From positions 1 through 64,000 of the forward strand of contig NZ_PGTC01000018.1 in assembly GCF_002786295.1 (NCBI RefSeq): 64,000 nucleotides of DNA, in the 5' to 3' direction. Positions 40,414 through 49,889 of the stretch are shown one piece after another. Numbering within the stretch: position 1 is the first letter of the stretch; each line of letters starts with the position of its first letter. This DNA is from Pseudooceanicola marinus. GTDB lineage: Bacteria > Pseudomonadota > Alphaproteobacteria > Rhodobacterales > Rhodobacteraceae. The translations under genes and the position numbers were made by a program. Under the pieces are notes generated by a model that was given only the letters and a program-made list of their open reading frames with translations, searched no databases and was not told the DNA's origin.

Positions 40414-41825
40414 CAGGCGGCCCCGTCGGTCATGGCGAAGATCTTGCCCGGGTTCAGGATACCCTTGGGGTCCAGCGCCGCCTTCACCGCACGCATGGCG
40501 ACCAGCGCGGGGCCGACCTCCTCGGCCAGGGCGCCCATCTTGCCCTGCCCGATCCCGTGTTCGCCGGTGCAGGTGCCCCCCGCCGCCTGAGCGCGCAGGG
40601 TGATCGCATGCAGGAAGTCCTCGACCCGCGCGGCCTCCTCCGCATCCTCCGGGTCGGTCATCAGAACGACGTGGAAGTTGCCGTCACCCACGTGGCCAAG
40701 GATGGTGCCGATCAGCCCCTTGGCCTCCAGGTCCGCCTGGGCGGCGGAGATGTTCTCGGCCAGGGCAGAGATCGGTACGCAGGCGTCACTGACCAGTCCC
40801 TTGCAGCCCGGTCGCAGCGCCAGCGCGGCCCAGTAGCTATCGTGGCGCGCGGCCCACAGCTTGTTGCGGGTATCGGGATCGGTCGACCAGTCGATATGGG
40901 TCGCCCCGGCATCGCGGGCGATCTCGGCGAAGGTTTCGGCGGTGTCCTGCGCCACGACCTCGGTGCCCGTGCATTCAAAGAACAGTGTCACGGTCTCTTC
41001 GAGGTCCAGCTTAGAATAGGCATTGCAGGCGCGGATCTGCATGGCGTCCAACAGCTCCACACGGCCGATGTCCAGCCCCATCTGAACCAGCAGGATGACG
41101 GCGGAGACGGCGCTGTCGAGATCGGGGAAGGCCGCGATGCCCCCCAGAACGGTTTCCGGAATGCCGCGCAGGCGCAAGGTTGCCTCGGTGATGACCCCCA
41201 GGGTCCCTTCGGAGCCGATCATCAGCCGTGTCAGATCATACCCGGCGGAGGATTTCGCCGCACGCGAGCCTGTGCGGATGACGGTGCCATCGGCCAGAAC
41301 CACCTCCAGCGCCAGCACGTTGTCGGCCATGGTGCCATAGCGGACGGCATTGGTGCCGGACGCCCGGGTGGCGCACATGCCACCGACCGAAGCGTCGGCG
41401 CCGGGGTCGATGGGGAAGGTCAGGCCGGTGGCCCGCAACTCCTCGTTCAGGCGCTTGCGGGTGATACCTGGCTGCACCACGGCCAGCAGGTCCTCGGGGT
41501 GGGTTTCCAGAACGGCGGCCATGCGGCTCATGTCCAGGGACACCCCCCCCTGGGGCGCGTTCAGCTGCCCTTCCAGCGAGGAGCCCGCGCCGAAGGGAAT
41601 GACCGGCACGCCCTGAGCCCAGCAGGTCCGCAGGATCAGCGACACCTCTTCAGTGCTTTCCGGCCAGACCACCATGTCGGGGGCCTGGGTGCCGCGGCCC
41701 GTCGCCGTGTTGGCGTGCTGCGCACGGATCGCAGCGCCGGTTTGAATCCGGTCGCCGAAGGCCTCGGCCAGGGTCGCGTGCACGGTGGCGATTGCGGTTT
41801 CACGCGGTTGTACCGTCTGGGTCAT
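40413..41825 (-). CDS. FAD-linked oxidase, D-lactate/glycolate dehydrogenase family
   Basis: 470 residues. FAD-binding type 4 domain: VIPFGAGSSLEGQLNAP, VQPGITRKRLNEEL, PIDPGADASVGGMCATRASG and AGYDLTRLMIGSEGTLGVIT. The C-terminal FAD-oxidase domain has HVGDGNFHVVLM and CTGEHGIGQGKMGAL, with conserved histidines. Related to D-lactate dehydrogenase (LDHD) and GlcD; the exact 2-hydroxy acid is not clear. ATG with AGGAGG five bases upstream. Transcribed with rsmB. Confidence 0.9.
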   Translation of the reverse strand: MTQTVQPRETAIATVHATLAEAFGDRIQTGAAIRAQHANTATGRGTQAPDMVVWPESTEEVSLILRTCWAQGVPVIPFGAGSSLEGQLNAPQGGVSLDMSRMAAVLETHPEDLLAVVQPGITRKRLNEELRATGLTFPIDPGADASVGGMCATRASGTNAVRYGTMADNVLALEVVLADGTVIRTGSRAAKSSAGYDLTRLMIGSEGTLGVITEATLRLRGIPETVLGGIAAFPDLDSAVSAVILLVQMGLDIGRVELLDAMQIRACNAYSKLDLEETVTLFFECTGTEVVAQDTAETFAEIARDAGATHIDWSTDPDTRNKLWAARHDSYWAALALRPGCKGLVSDACVPISALAENISAAQADLEAKGLIGTILGHVGDGNFHVVLMTDPEDAEEAARVEDFLHAITLRAQAAGGTCTGEHGIGQGKMGALAEEVGPALVAMRAVKAALDPKGILNPGKIFAMTDGAA

Positions 41826-42020
41826 CAAAGCCTCCTGCGCTGCGCAAACGATCTACCGGGCGCAGTCGCGGGCCAGGCCGCCTGCGCGCGGGATCAGAGG
41901 CCTTTCCCCTAAACCGCCCGCCGGGGGGAGGCAAGCGGGACCGCCCGCGCCGAGCCGCCAGGGGCGCGTGCCCCACGGTCGCGCACCGACCCGGACCGGA
42001 GAGTGGCGCGCGCCCCAAGA

Positions 42021-42463
42021 AATCCGCAATGATACTTTTTTCTATATATTTTATATACTTAAATCTCATATCTAACAAATTCCATCAAGCACCACCGCCT
42101 TTTCCCGTTTCCGCGACCGTATCCACCGGCTCGACAAGTTGATGCACTTTCCACCGTTAAACCTTTTCCAGGGCCGCGAAAAACATATCCACCTTGTCTC
42201 CACATCTCGATCCCGCGACCGTCCACAGATCCAGGCCGGCGGCACCAGTCAAACAGCGCCGACCCGCATAGCTTCACGCGGAGCGACAGCTTGTCGCCAC
42301 AACAGATTGCAATTGGGACATTTCCAGCAAGGCGCCGTCACCTCGTTCAGTCTGAAAAATGGCGACCGCAGCGGAGGCAAGATCCGCCCAAGCCCCCTGT
42401 TCCGCCAGCCTTTTCCACGTCGGGGCCGCAAAACATACCAGCCCATCCCCAGAGTTATCCACA
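42021..42463 (+). other. candidate replication origin or DnaA-binding region
   Basis: 754 bases between the oxidase and the kinase contain no supported gene. An AT-rich tract (42021-42083, including TATATATTTTATATAC) stands out in GC-rich DNA. Downstream lies a series of DnaA-box-like 9-mers, all in the same orientation. One is perfect: TTATCCACA at 42455. Near matches are GTATCCACC 42119, ATATCCACC 42185, GTCTCCACA 42196 and TTTTCCACG 42411 (each 7 of 9). Weaker ones are CTTTCCACC 42147 and CCGTCCACA 42219. An unwinding tract next to a box array is the layout of an origin. A DnaA-titrating locus is an alternative. No origin-marker gene lies beside it. Confidence 0.5.
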
Positions 42464-42579
42464 GGCTTCTCCCGAGTGGGGATGACCCGGCTTGGTAGCG
42501 ATAACGCTTTCTCTCGCCCCGCGCGTCGGAATACCGTATGCCTGCCCGCGAAACACCCATCCCGGAGGAGGACCCGCCG

Positions 42580-43506
42580 ATGCTGATCTGTTGTGGCGAA
42601 GCCCTGATCGACATGATCCCCGCCAAGACAAAGGACGGCCAGGACGCCTACGTGCCCCACGTTGGCGGTGCCGTCTTCAACACCGCCATCGCCCTCGGCC
42701 GCCTGGGCACCGAGGTCGGCATGATCTCCGGCATTTCGACCGACCCCTTCGGAGAGCGGCTGAAGGAGGCCCTGGGCGCATCGGGGGTCGACACCACCCG
42801 CCTGATCCGCGCCGATCGGCCCACCACCATGGCCTATGTGACACTTCAGGAAGGCAGTGCAAGCTACAGTTTTCACGACGAAAATTCTGCCGGCCGCATG
42901 ATTGCGCCGGAGGACCTTCCAGCGCTGCCCGAGACCTGCGAGGCGCTTTATTTCGGGGGGATCTCCCTCGCGGTCGAACCTGGGGCGGAGACCTACGCGA
43001 CCCTCTGCGCGCGGGAATGCGCGGACCGCGTGGTGATGGTCGACCCGAACATCCGCCCCGGGTTCATTCGCGACGAGGCCGCCTTCCGGGATCGCATGGA
43101 CCGGATGCTCGGCCAGGCCGATATCATCAAGATTTCGGACGAGGACCTGGACTGGCTTCAGCCCGGGACCCAAGGCTCCAGCGAGAAAGCCCGCGCCCTG
43201 CAGGCGCAGACCGGCGCGCTGGTGATCCTGACGCGGGGCGCGCGCGGGGCCGAGGCCTTCCACGCCGGGGGCGAGCTCCAGGTGCCGGCCCGCACCGCCG
43301 AGATGGTCGATACCGTGGGCGCCGGGGATACCTTCAACGCCGGTGTCCTTGCCGAGCTTTCCGCGCGCGGCCGGCTCAGCAAGGACGACCTGGCCGCGAT
43401 CGACGAGACCGATCTGCGCGCGGCGCTCGACTTCGGCGCACGGGTCGCCGCCGTCACCGTCTCTCGGGCCGGCGCAAACCCGCCCTGGCGATCCGAGCTC
43501 GACTGA
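42580..43506 (+). CDS. PfkB-family carbohydrate kinase (fructokinase-like)
   Basis: 308 residues from MLICCGEALIDMIP. Ribokinase fold; the first PfkB region is HVGGAVFNTAIALGRLGTEVG. The C-terminal signature DTVGAGDTFNAGVLAEL contains the catalytic aspartate and anion hole. The frame continues 14 codons upstream, but a GGAGGAGG ribosome site favours the ATG at 42580. The sugar is not certain; fructose is likely by overall resemblance. The convergent SorC regulator may control it. Confidence 0.88.
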   Translation: MLICCGEALIDMIPAKTKDGQDAYVPHVGGAVFNTAIALGRLGTEVGMISGISTDPFGERLKEALGASGVDTTRLIRADRPTTMAYVTLQEGSASYSFHDENSAGRMIAPEDLPALPETCEALYFGGISLAVEPGAETYATLCARECADRVVMVDPNIRPGFIRDEAAFRDRMDRMLGQADIIKISDEDLDWLQPGTQGSSEKARALQAQTGALVILTRGARGAEAFHAGGELQVPARTAEMVDTVGAGDTFNAGVLAELSARGRLSKDDLAAIDETDLRAALDFGARVAAVTVSRAGANPPWRSELD

Positions 43507-43520
43507 CAGATCCCGACCTG

Positions 43521-43554
43521 TTGTCATTTCCGGCATTTCGGCCGGAAATGACAA
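43521..43554. terminator. perfect inverted repeat between convergent genes
   Basis: TTGTCATTTCCGGC and GCCGGAAATGACAA form a perfect 14-bp stem around the loop ATTTCG. It begins 15 bases after the kinase stop and lies before the 3' end of the convergent SorC gene. No T-run follows, so it may act as a bidirectional terminator with help, or be an isolated repeat. Confidence 0.5.
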
Positions 43555-43629
43555 GCTCGGTCACCTGCGCGCCCGCAAAGGCGCTTGTTCTTTCTGAACA
43601 TTCACCGCTTCCTTGGGGCGATGATCGGT

Positions 43630-44583
43630 TCAGTGGTCGAGCAGCGCGCGCGCCGTCGCCTCGTCGGTCACCAGCCCCTGCAACAGCCCGCCCCGCAGCG
43701 CCGCCTTCAGCGGGGCGACCTTGTTGGGGCCCGCCGCCAGGCCGATCACCCGCGTGCGGCCAAGCGGCATGCGGATGCTCAACATGCGGCGATTGCAGGG
43801 ATGGTCGATATAGCGGCCTTCGGCATCGAAAGCATGACCGCAGAGCTCTCCGACCGCACCCGACGCCCTCAGGCTCTCCACATCCGACGGGGTCAGGCTG
43901 TCGGCCAAGGGCAGTGGCGCGGCAATGACGCCAACCCCGACGAAGGCGGTGCCAGCCGTGGCGACCAGATCCCGGGCCTGGCGCACATGGGGCATCTGGC
44001 TGTACTGGGCCACCTCCCCCGCCTCACGCGCCATGAGCGGCACAGGCAGAAGATGCGGCGGGGCACCAACCCGTTCGGCGACACGCATCAGGGCCTCGTG
44101 GAACCCCGCCGCCCCATCCGGAGCGACATTTCCAACCAGGGACACCAGCCGATGGTGGCGCGCGTCCATGCTGTGCATTTCCTCCGCCATGGCGTTCATG
44201 GCTTTGCCGCAGGCAAGTCCCACGACCTGGGGCGTCTCATCCGCCAGGATCCGCTCCAGCACCTGGGCAGCAAAGGGCGCGATGGCCGCGACCGGGTCAG
44301 CGCCCTCGCCCAGCCCCGGCGCCACCCTGACCAGCGCCAGCCCGAAACGCGCGGCTAGATCGCGCTGCAGTTCCTCGCAAGCGGAGATCGGATGCTCGAC
44401 CCGCACCTGGACCAGCCCCTCCTGCGTTGCACGTGCCACCAGGCGCTGCACGCGCTGGCGAGAAATCCCCATTTCACGCGCGATCCGATCCTGCCGCATC
44501 CCGCCACGATAATATAGCCAAGCCGCCCGCGCCGCATCATCATCGCGCGCGCGATCCCCGTCCTCTGCGTGTCCCGTCCCCAT
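43630..44583 (-). CDS. SorC/DeoR-type sugar-binding transcriptional regulator
   Basis: 317 residues. An N-terminal helix-turn-helix (MRQDRIAREMGISRQRVQRLV at about 29-49) is followed by the sugar-phosphate-binding SorC domain (QVVGLACGKAMNAMAEEM, VSLVGNV, HPCNRRMLSIRMP, VIGLAAGPNKVAPLKAAL). Probably a repressor or activator responding to a sugar phosphate. Convergent with the PfkB kinase. Likely targets cannot be seen. Confidence 0.88.
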   Translation of the reverse strand: MGTGHAEDGDRARDDDAARAAWLYYRGGMRQDRIAREMGISRQRVQRLVARATQEGLVQVRVEHPISACEELQRDLAARFGLALVRVAPGLGEGADPVAAIAPFAAQVLERILADETPQVVGLACGKAMNAMAEEMHSMDARHHRLVSLVGNVAPDGAAGFHEALMRVAERVGAPPHLLPVPLMAREAGEVAQYSQMPHVRQARDLVATAGTAFVGVGVIAAPLPLADSLTPSDVESLRASGAVGELCGHAFDAEGRYIDHPCNRRMLSIRMPLGRTRVIGLAAGPNKVAPLKAALRGGLLQGLVTDEATARALLDH

Positions 44584-44751
44584 GGTACCCTTCAGTCAAA
44601 TTTTGTCCCCGGCGGCACAATGCTGTATACTCGTACAAAGTGCAAAGGCTTACCGGCGACATTAGCTGTGCAGGACACCACAGGTTGCTCTGCCTCAGAG
44701 CGCATAGTCGACAAACGGGCGTCAGCTGTATAACTCCCTGCCATTCCTAAT

Positions 44752-44788
44752 AAAAAAGGGCCGGTGCGCGCCTGCGCAACCGGCCCTT
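44752..44788 (-). terminator. intrinsic terminator after guaB
   Basis: On the minus strand, AAGGGCCGGTT pairs with AACCGGCCCTT-like ACCGGCCCTTT and is followed by a TTTTTTATTA run. It is 28 bases after the guaB stop. The strongest terminator in the window. Confidence 0.9.
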
Positions 44789-44815
44789 CCGGGATATTGT
44801 CTGTGAGGTCGCGCC

Positions 44816-46285
<1,470 letters not shown>

Positions 46286-46511
46286 TCACTTGGCGCCTCC
46301 CTATTACATGTCTCGGACGCAGGGGAAAGGCGAAATCATGCCCCTGCGGACCTTGCATGACGGGCATGCGAAGAGGCGGTTCCGACGGCCCCGGGCATCG
46401 GCCCGTTCGAGGCGCCCATGTCGGGACTGCGCCCCGGCGCGTCGGGGACAGGCCCGCGCCGCCCCGCGCCACCGCCTAGGCTGGGGGCAGGACAACCCGC
46501 GGAAGGCCCCC

Positions 46512-48560
46512 ATGACCGATCCCGACCCGCTCGTCATCTTCACACCCTCGGGCAAGCGGGGACGGTTCCCCGTGGGCACGCCGGTGCTAACTGCTGCGCG
46601 CCAGCTGGGGGTGGACCTCGATTCCGTCTGCGGCGGGCGTGGCATCTGTTCCAAGTGCCAGGTGACGCCGGCCTATGGCGATTTCCCGAAACACGGGGTG
46701 CATGTCACCGACACGGCCCTGTCCCCCTGGAACAGCGTGGAGGAGCGGTACGACAGCACCCGCGGCCTGCCCGAAGGGCGGCGGCTGAGCTGTCAGGCCC
46801 AGGTGCAGGGCGACGTCGTCATCGACGTGCCGGCCGAAAGCCAGGTGCACCGCCAGGTGATCCGCAAGCGGGCGGAGACCCGCGCCCTGACCATGAACCC
46901 CGCCACCCGGCTGCACTACGTCGAGGTGGCGGAGCCCGACATGCACGACCCCTCCGGCGATTTCGAGCGGCTCGCCGCGGCGCTGGAGGCGCAATGGGGC
47001 GTCACCGGACTGACCGTCGACCTGTCGATGCTGGCGGCGCTGCAGGGCGTGCTGCGCAAGGGCAACTGGCGGGTGACGGCGGCGGTCTACCGAGACCACA
47101 CCGGCGCCGCGCCGCGCCTGCTGCACCTCTTTCCCGGCCTGCACGAAGACGGGTTTTATGGGCTGGCCATCGACCTCGGCTCCACCACCATCGCGGCGCA
47201 TCTGACGGACCTGGAGACCGGCGAGGTGCGCGCCGCCTCCGGGCTGATGAACCCGCAGATCCGCTTCGGCGAGGACCTGATGAGCCGCGTATCCTACGTG
47301 ATGATGAACCCCGGCGGCGACACCGAGATGACAAACGCCGTACGCGGCGCGCTGTCGGACCTCGCGGCGGAGCTGGCGCGTGACGCCGGGATCGACCCGG
47401 CGCTGATCGTCGAGGCGACGTTGGTCTGCAATCCGGTGATGCACCACCTGGCGCTTGGCATCGACCCGACGGAGCTGGGCCAGGCGCCCTTCGCGCTGAC
47501 CACCTCCTCCGCCCTGTCCCTTCCCGCCTCCGATCTTGGCTTTGCCGCCATCAACCCGCGCGCGCGGCTCTATATCCTGCCCTGCATCGCGGGCCATGTG
47601 GGGGCGGATGCCGCTGCCGTCGCCCTGTCGGAAGCGCCTGAGAAATCCGAGGACCTCGTGCTGATCATCGACGTGGGCACCAACGCGGAGATCCTGCTGG
47701 GCAATACCAGCCGCGTGCTGGCCTGCTCCTCTCCCACCGGGCCGGCCTTCGAGGGGGCGCAGATCTCCTCCGGCCAGCGCGCCGCGCCGGGGGCCATCGA
47801 GAAGGTGGAGATCGACCCGGTGACGAAGGAGCCGCGTTTCCGCGTGATCGGGATGAAGCGTTGGTCCGACGATCCCGGCTTCGCGCCCCGGGTGGTGGCC
47901 ACCGGGGTCACCGGGATCTGTGGCTCCGGCATCATCGAAGCCCTGGCCGAGATGCGCATGGCCGGCATCATGGATGCCTCGGGCCTGATCGGATCGGCCG
48001 AACAGACCGGCAGCGCGCGCTGCATCCCCGACGGACGCACGCATGCCTATGTGCTGCACGATGGCCGGGCCGAGGGCGGGCCGCTGATCACCGTGACCCA
48101 GGGCGACGTGCGGGCGATCCAACTGGCGAAATCCGCGCTCTACGCCGGCGCCCGGCTGCTGATGGATGAGATGGGTGTAGATCGCGTTGACCGCGTGGTG
48201 CTGGCCGGGGCCTTCGGCGCCCATATCTCCGCCAAACACGCCATGGTGCTGGGCATGATCCCCGATGTCCCGCTGGAGCGTGTGACCTCGGCCGGCAATG
48301 CCGCCGGCACCGGTGCCCGGATCGCGCTGTGCGACATCGCGGCCCGCGCCGCCATCGAGGGCAACGTGGCCCGCATCACCAAGATCGAGACCGCCATCGC
48401 GCCCGCCTTCCAGGCCCATTTCGTCGCCGCAAACGCCCTGCCCCACGCCAGCGATCCCTTCCCGGAACTGGCCAAGGTGGTGCAACTGCCCGATGTCAGC
48501 TTCAACACCGGCGGCAGCGGCGCAGACGGCAGTGGGCGGCGCAGGCGGCGGCGCGGCTGA
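46512..48560 (+). CDS. RACo-like reductive activator of corrinoid proteins (DUF4445)
   Basis: 682 residues. An N-terminal [2Fe-2S] ferredoxin domain has C40, C46 and C49 in VCGGRGICSKCQ and C94 in RLSCQ. A linker and a large ASKHA-type ATPase domain follow (FYGLAIDLGSTTIAAHL, LIIDVGTNAEILLGN, SCSSPTGPAFEGA-like segment, TGICGSGIIEALAEM, VVLAGAFGAHI). Such proteins use ATP to reactivate Co(II) corrinoid in methyltransferase systems. No corrinoid protein or methyltransferase gene is nearby. The C-terminal end is a basic GRRRRRRG tail. Many upstream in-frame codons exist; the ATG at 46512 begins MTDPDPLVIFTPSG as in relatives. Confidence 0.85.
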   Translation: MTDPDPLVIFTPSGKRGRFPVGTPVLTAARQLGVDLDSVCGGRGICSKCQVTPAYGDFPKHGVHVTDTALSPWNSVEERYDSTRGLPEGRRLSCQAQVQGDVVIDVPAESQVHRQVIRKRAETRALTMNPATRLHYVEVAEPDMHDPSGDFERLAAALEAQWGVTGLTVDLSMLAALQGVLRKGNWRVTAAVYRDHTGAAPRLLHLFPGLHEDGFYGLAIDLGSTTIAAHLTDLETGEVRAASGLMNPQIRFGEDLMSRVSYVMMNPGGDTEMTNAVRGALSDLAAELARDAGIDPALIVEATLVCNPVMHHLALGIDPTELGQAPFALTTSSALSLPASDLGFAAINPRARLYILPCIAGHVGADAAAVALSEAPEKSEDLVLIIDVGTNAEILLGNTSRVLACSSPTGPAFEGAQISSGQRAAPGAIEKVEIDPVTKEPRFRVIGMKRWSDDPGFAPRVVATGVTGICGSGIIEALAEMRMAGIMDASGLIGSAEQTGSARCIPDGRTHAYVLHDGRAEGGPLITVTQGDVRAIQLAKSALYAGARLLMDEMGVDRVDRVVLAGAFGAHISAKHAMVLGMIPDVPLERVTSAGNAAGTGARIALCDIAARAAIEGNVARITKIETAIAPAFQAHFVAANALPHASDPFPELAKVVQLPDVSFNTGGSGADGSGRRRRRRG

Positions 48561-48640
48561 GGCCGCGCCCGGATCTTGCGCCAGCCCTCCGTCCAAGGGC
48601 GCGCGCCTCGGCCTTGCGCGCCCCGCCCCTGCTTCACCTC

Positions 48641-48694
48641 GTCCAAAATACTCCGGGGGGAGTCGCGCCCCGCGCGACGGGGGGCGGAGCCCCC
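48641..48694 (-). repeat. two-hairpin intergenic repeat, copy 2
   Basis: Read on the minus strand: GGGGGCTCCGCCCCC, then the perfect stem GTCGCGCGGGGCGCGAC, then TCCCCCCGGAGTATTTTGGAC. The order matches the copy at 3848-3904. The second stem differs in sequence but keeps full pairing. Lies between the RACo-like gene and the tRNA. Confidence 0.65.
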
Positions 48695-48791
48695 TCCTCC
48701 ATTTCCCCCGTAGCGCCACCGCCAACCGCCTGACGCCTATCACTTCCCGCTTGACGCGACCGGGGGCTTGGCATACCTCAACTCTCGCGCG

Positions 48792-48865
48792 GCGGGTATG
48801 ATGTAATGGTAGCCTGTCAGCTTCCCAAGCTGAACGCGCGGGTTCGATTCCCGCTACCCGCTCCA
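48792..48865 (+). tRNA. tRNA-Gly (anticodon CCC)
   Basis: Acceptor GCGGGTA pairs with TACCCGC, followed by T and an encoded CCA. The anticodon stem TCAGC/GCTGA encloses the loop TTCCCAA, anticodon CCC. The T arm has GCGGGTTCGATTCCCGC. All arms fold. The DNA to the right is accessory in character, so this tRNA may have served as an integration site. Confidence 0.95.
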
Positions 48866-49457
48866 TTCCCGATCACAAAATCATTTTATTTCCGTCTCTT
48901 AAGCGCCAAAGTGCCCCTTCAGAATTTGCACGTGGGACACACAGGCCTCTGACCATCCGCGAGATGGACGCGACCGACGGACCGGCCCCTCCCTTCCCCC
49001 GCTTCACGACGTGAAGTCTGAGACCGATCCTCGGATCGAGGAGGTCAATTAGTCTCTCCCCTCTCCGCCAAAGCTCCGGGTCAGTATCAGTCACCCAGCG
49101 GACAATAGCGGCCTTGGCCCACCTACGTCCGCACAACGACTAAGGCGTGGCCCGAGGCCTGATCGGCCATCCGACGTTCCAGCTAGTTCAGCCAATGCGA
49201 GGTACGAAGTGGCGCACCGGAGAGGATCAGCCGAACCATGCAACGCCAAGGGCTTAGCTTGAGAACGCCCACGTGAAGGGGCACATGAAGTCAATAGCTT
49301 AGCAGGCGGATCGGAACGGTAACGGACCAGAAGACCGGGGAGCTACCGTTCACTGCGCTCCGGACGAACAGCAGCTGCGCGGATGAAGCTGTCGGTCTAC
49401 CCGCACGCGGATCCAGCAAGAATTGCCGTTCACAGCTTTGGCGCGCCATGGGCGAGT
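48866..49457. other. non-coding stretch after the tRNA
   Basis: 592 bases without a convincing gene. Codon structure and GC bias differ from flanking genes and stop codons are frequent on both strands. A minus-strand frame (48873-49136) starts only from TTG and uses many rare codons. It may be degraded island DNA. No duplicate of the tRNA 3' end was found to the right. Confidence 0.4.
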
Positions 49458-49889
49458 TCAGCCCCTTATCGTCTCCACAGTAAGATGCGGCGTGCCATTC
49501 GACGTCCGCCGAACACTGCGGCCGTCTTTGCCAAGCGTGCCCCGGATGCGCTGACGCCAGTTCGAGAAGCTGTCGAACTCAACGGTGTCGACCGGCTTGT
49601 CGAGTGCGATCTCCACATGGCGATGCCCCGCAGCCCCGGAAAGTGCGACGATCTTTCCGCTGTAGGCATGGCCAAGGTAGTGCCCCGTGACTTTAGCCCC
49701 CAGGACCAGCTCCCCCGGGGCGTCGCGATGGCCGATGCGGGCATGAAGCGTATTCCAGTCTCGTGCCCCGTGCTGTCGAGCGATGAGTTCGAGCGCATGG
49801 GCATGGCTGACCGCCATACCCTTGGCTTCTAGGGCCTGCCGGAGCGCCTTGGCCTGCGCCTTGACCGTTTCGAGAGATGGCTGTGTCAT
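49458..49889 (-). CDS. glyoxalase-superfamily-related small protein
   Basis: 143 residues. The N-terminal part (SLETVKAQAKALRQALEAKG, HALELIARQHGARDWNTLHA) matches the helical glyoxalase-related domain found in many alphaproteobacterial hypothetical proteins. The C-terminal half (VTGHYLGHAYSGKIVALSG, VDTVEFDSFSNWRQRIRGTL) is a probable beta domain. No catalytic metal ligands are evident. The start ATG overlaps the MATE gene stop (ATGA), and AAGGAGG precedes it. Confidence 0.75.
   Translation of the reverse strand: MTQPSLETVKAQAKALRQALEAKGMAVSHAHALELIARQHGARDWNTLHARIGHRDAPGELVLGAKVTGHYLGHAYSGKIVALSGAAGHRHVEIALDKPVDTVEFDSFSNWRQRIRGTLGKDGRSVRRTSNGTPHLTVETIRG

Noticed and set aside
48873-49136. 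87-residue minus-strand frame after tRNA-Gly
   Set aside because: Starts only with TTG, no ribosome site, codon use unlike the other genes; recorded as part of a non-coding stretch.
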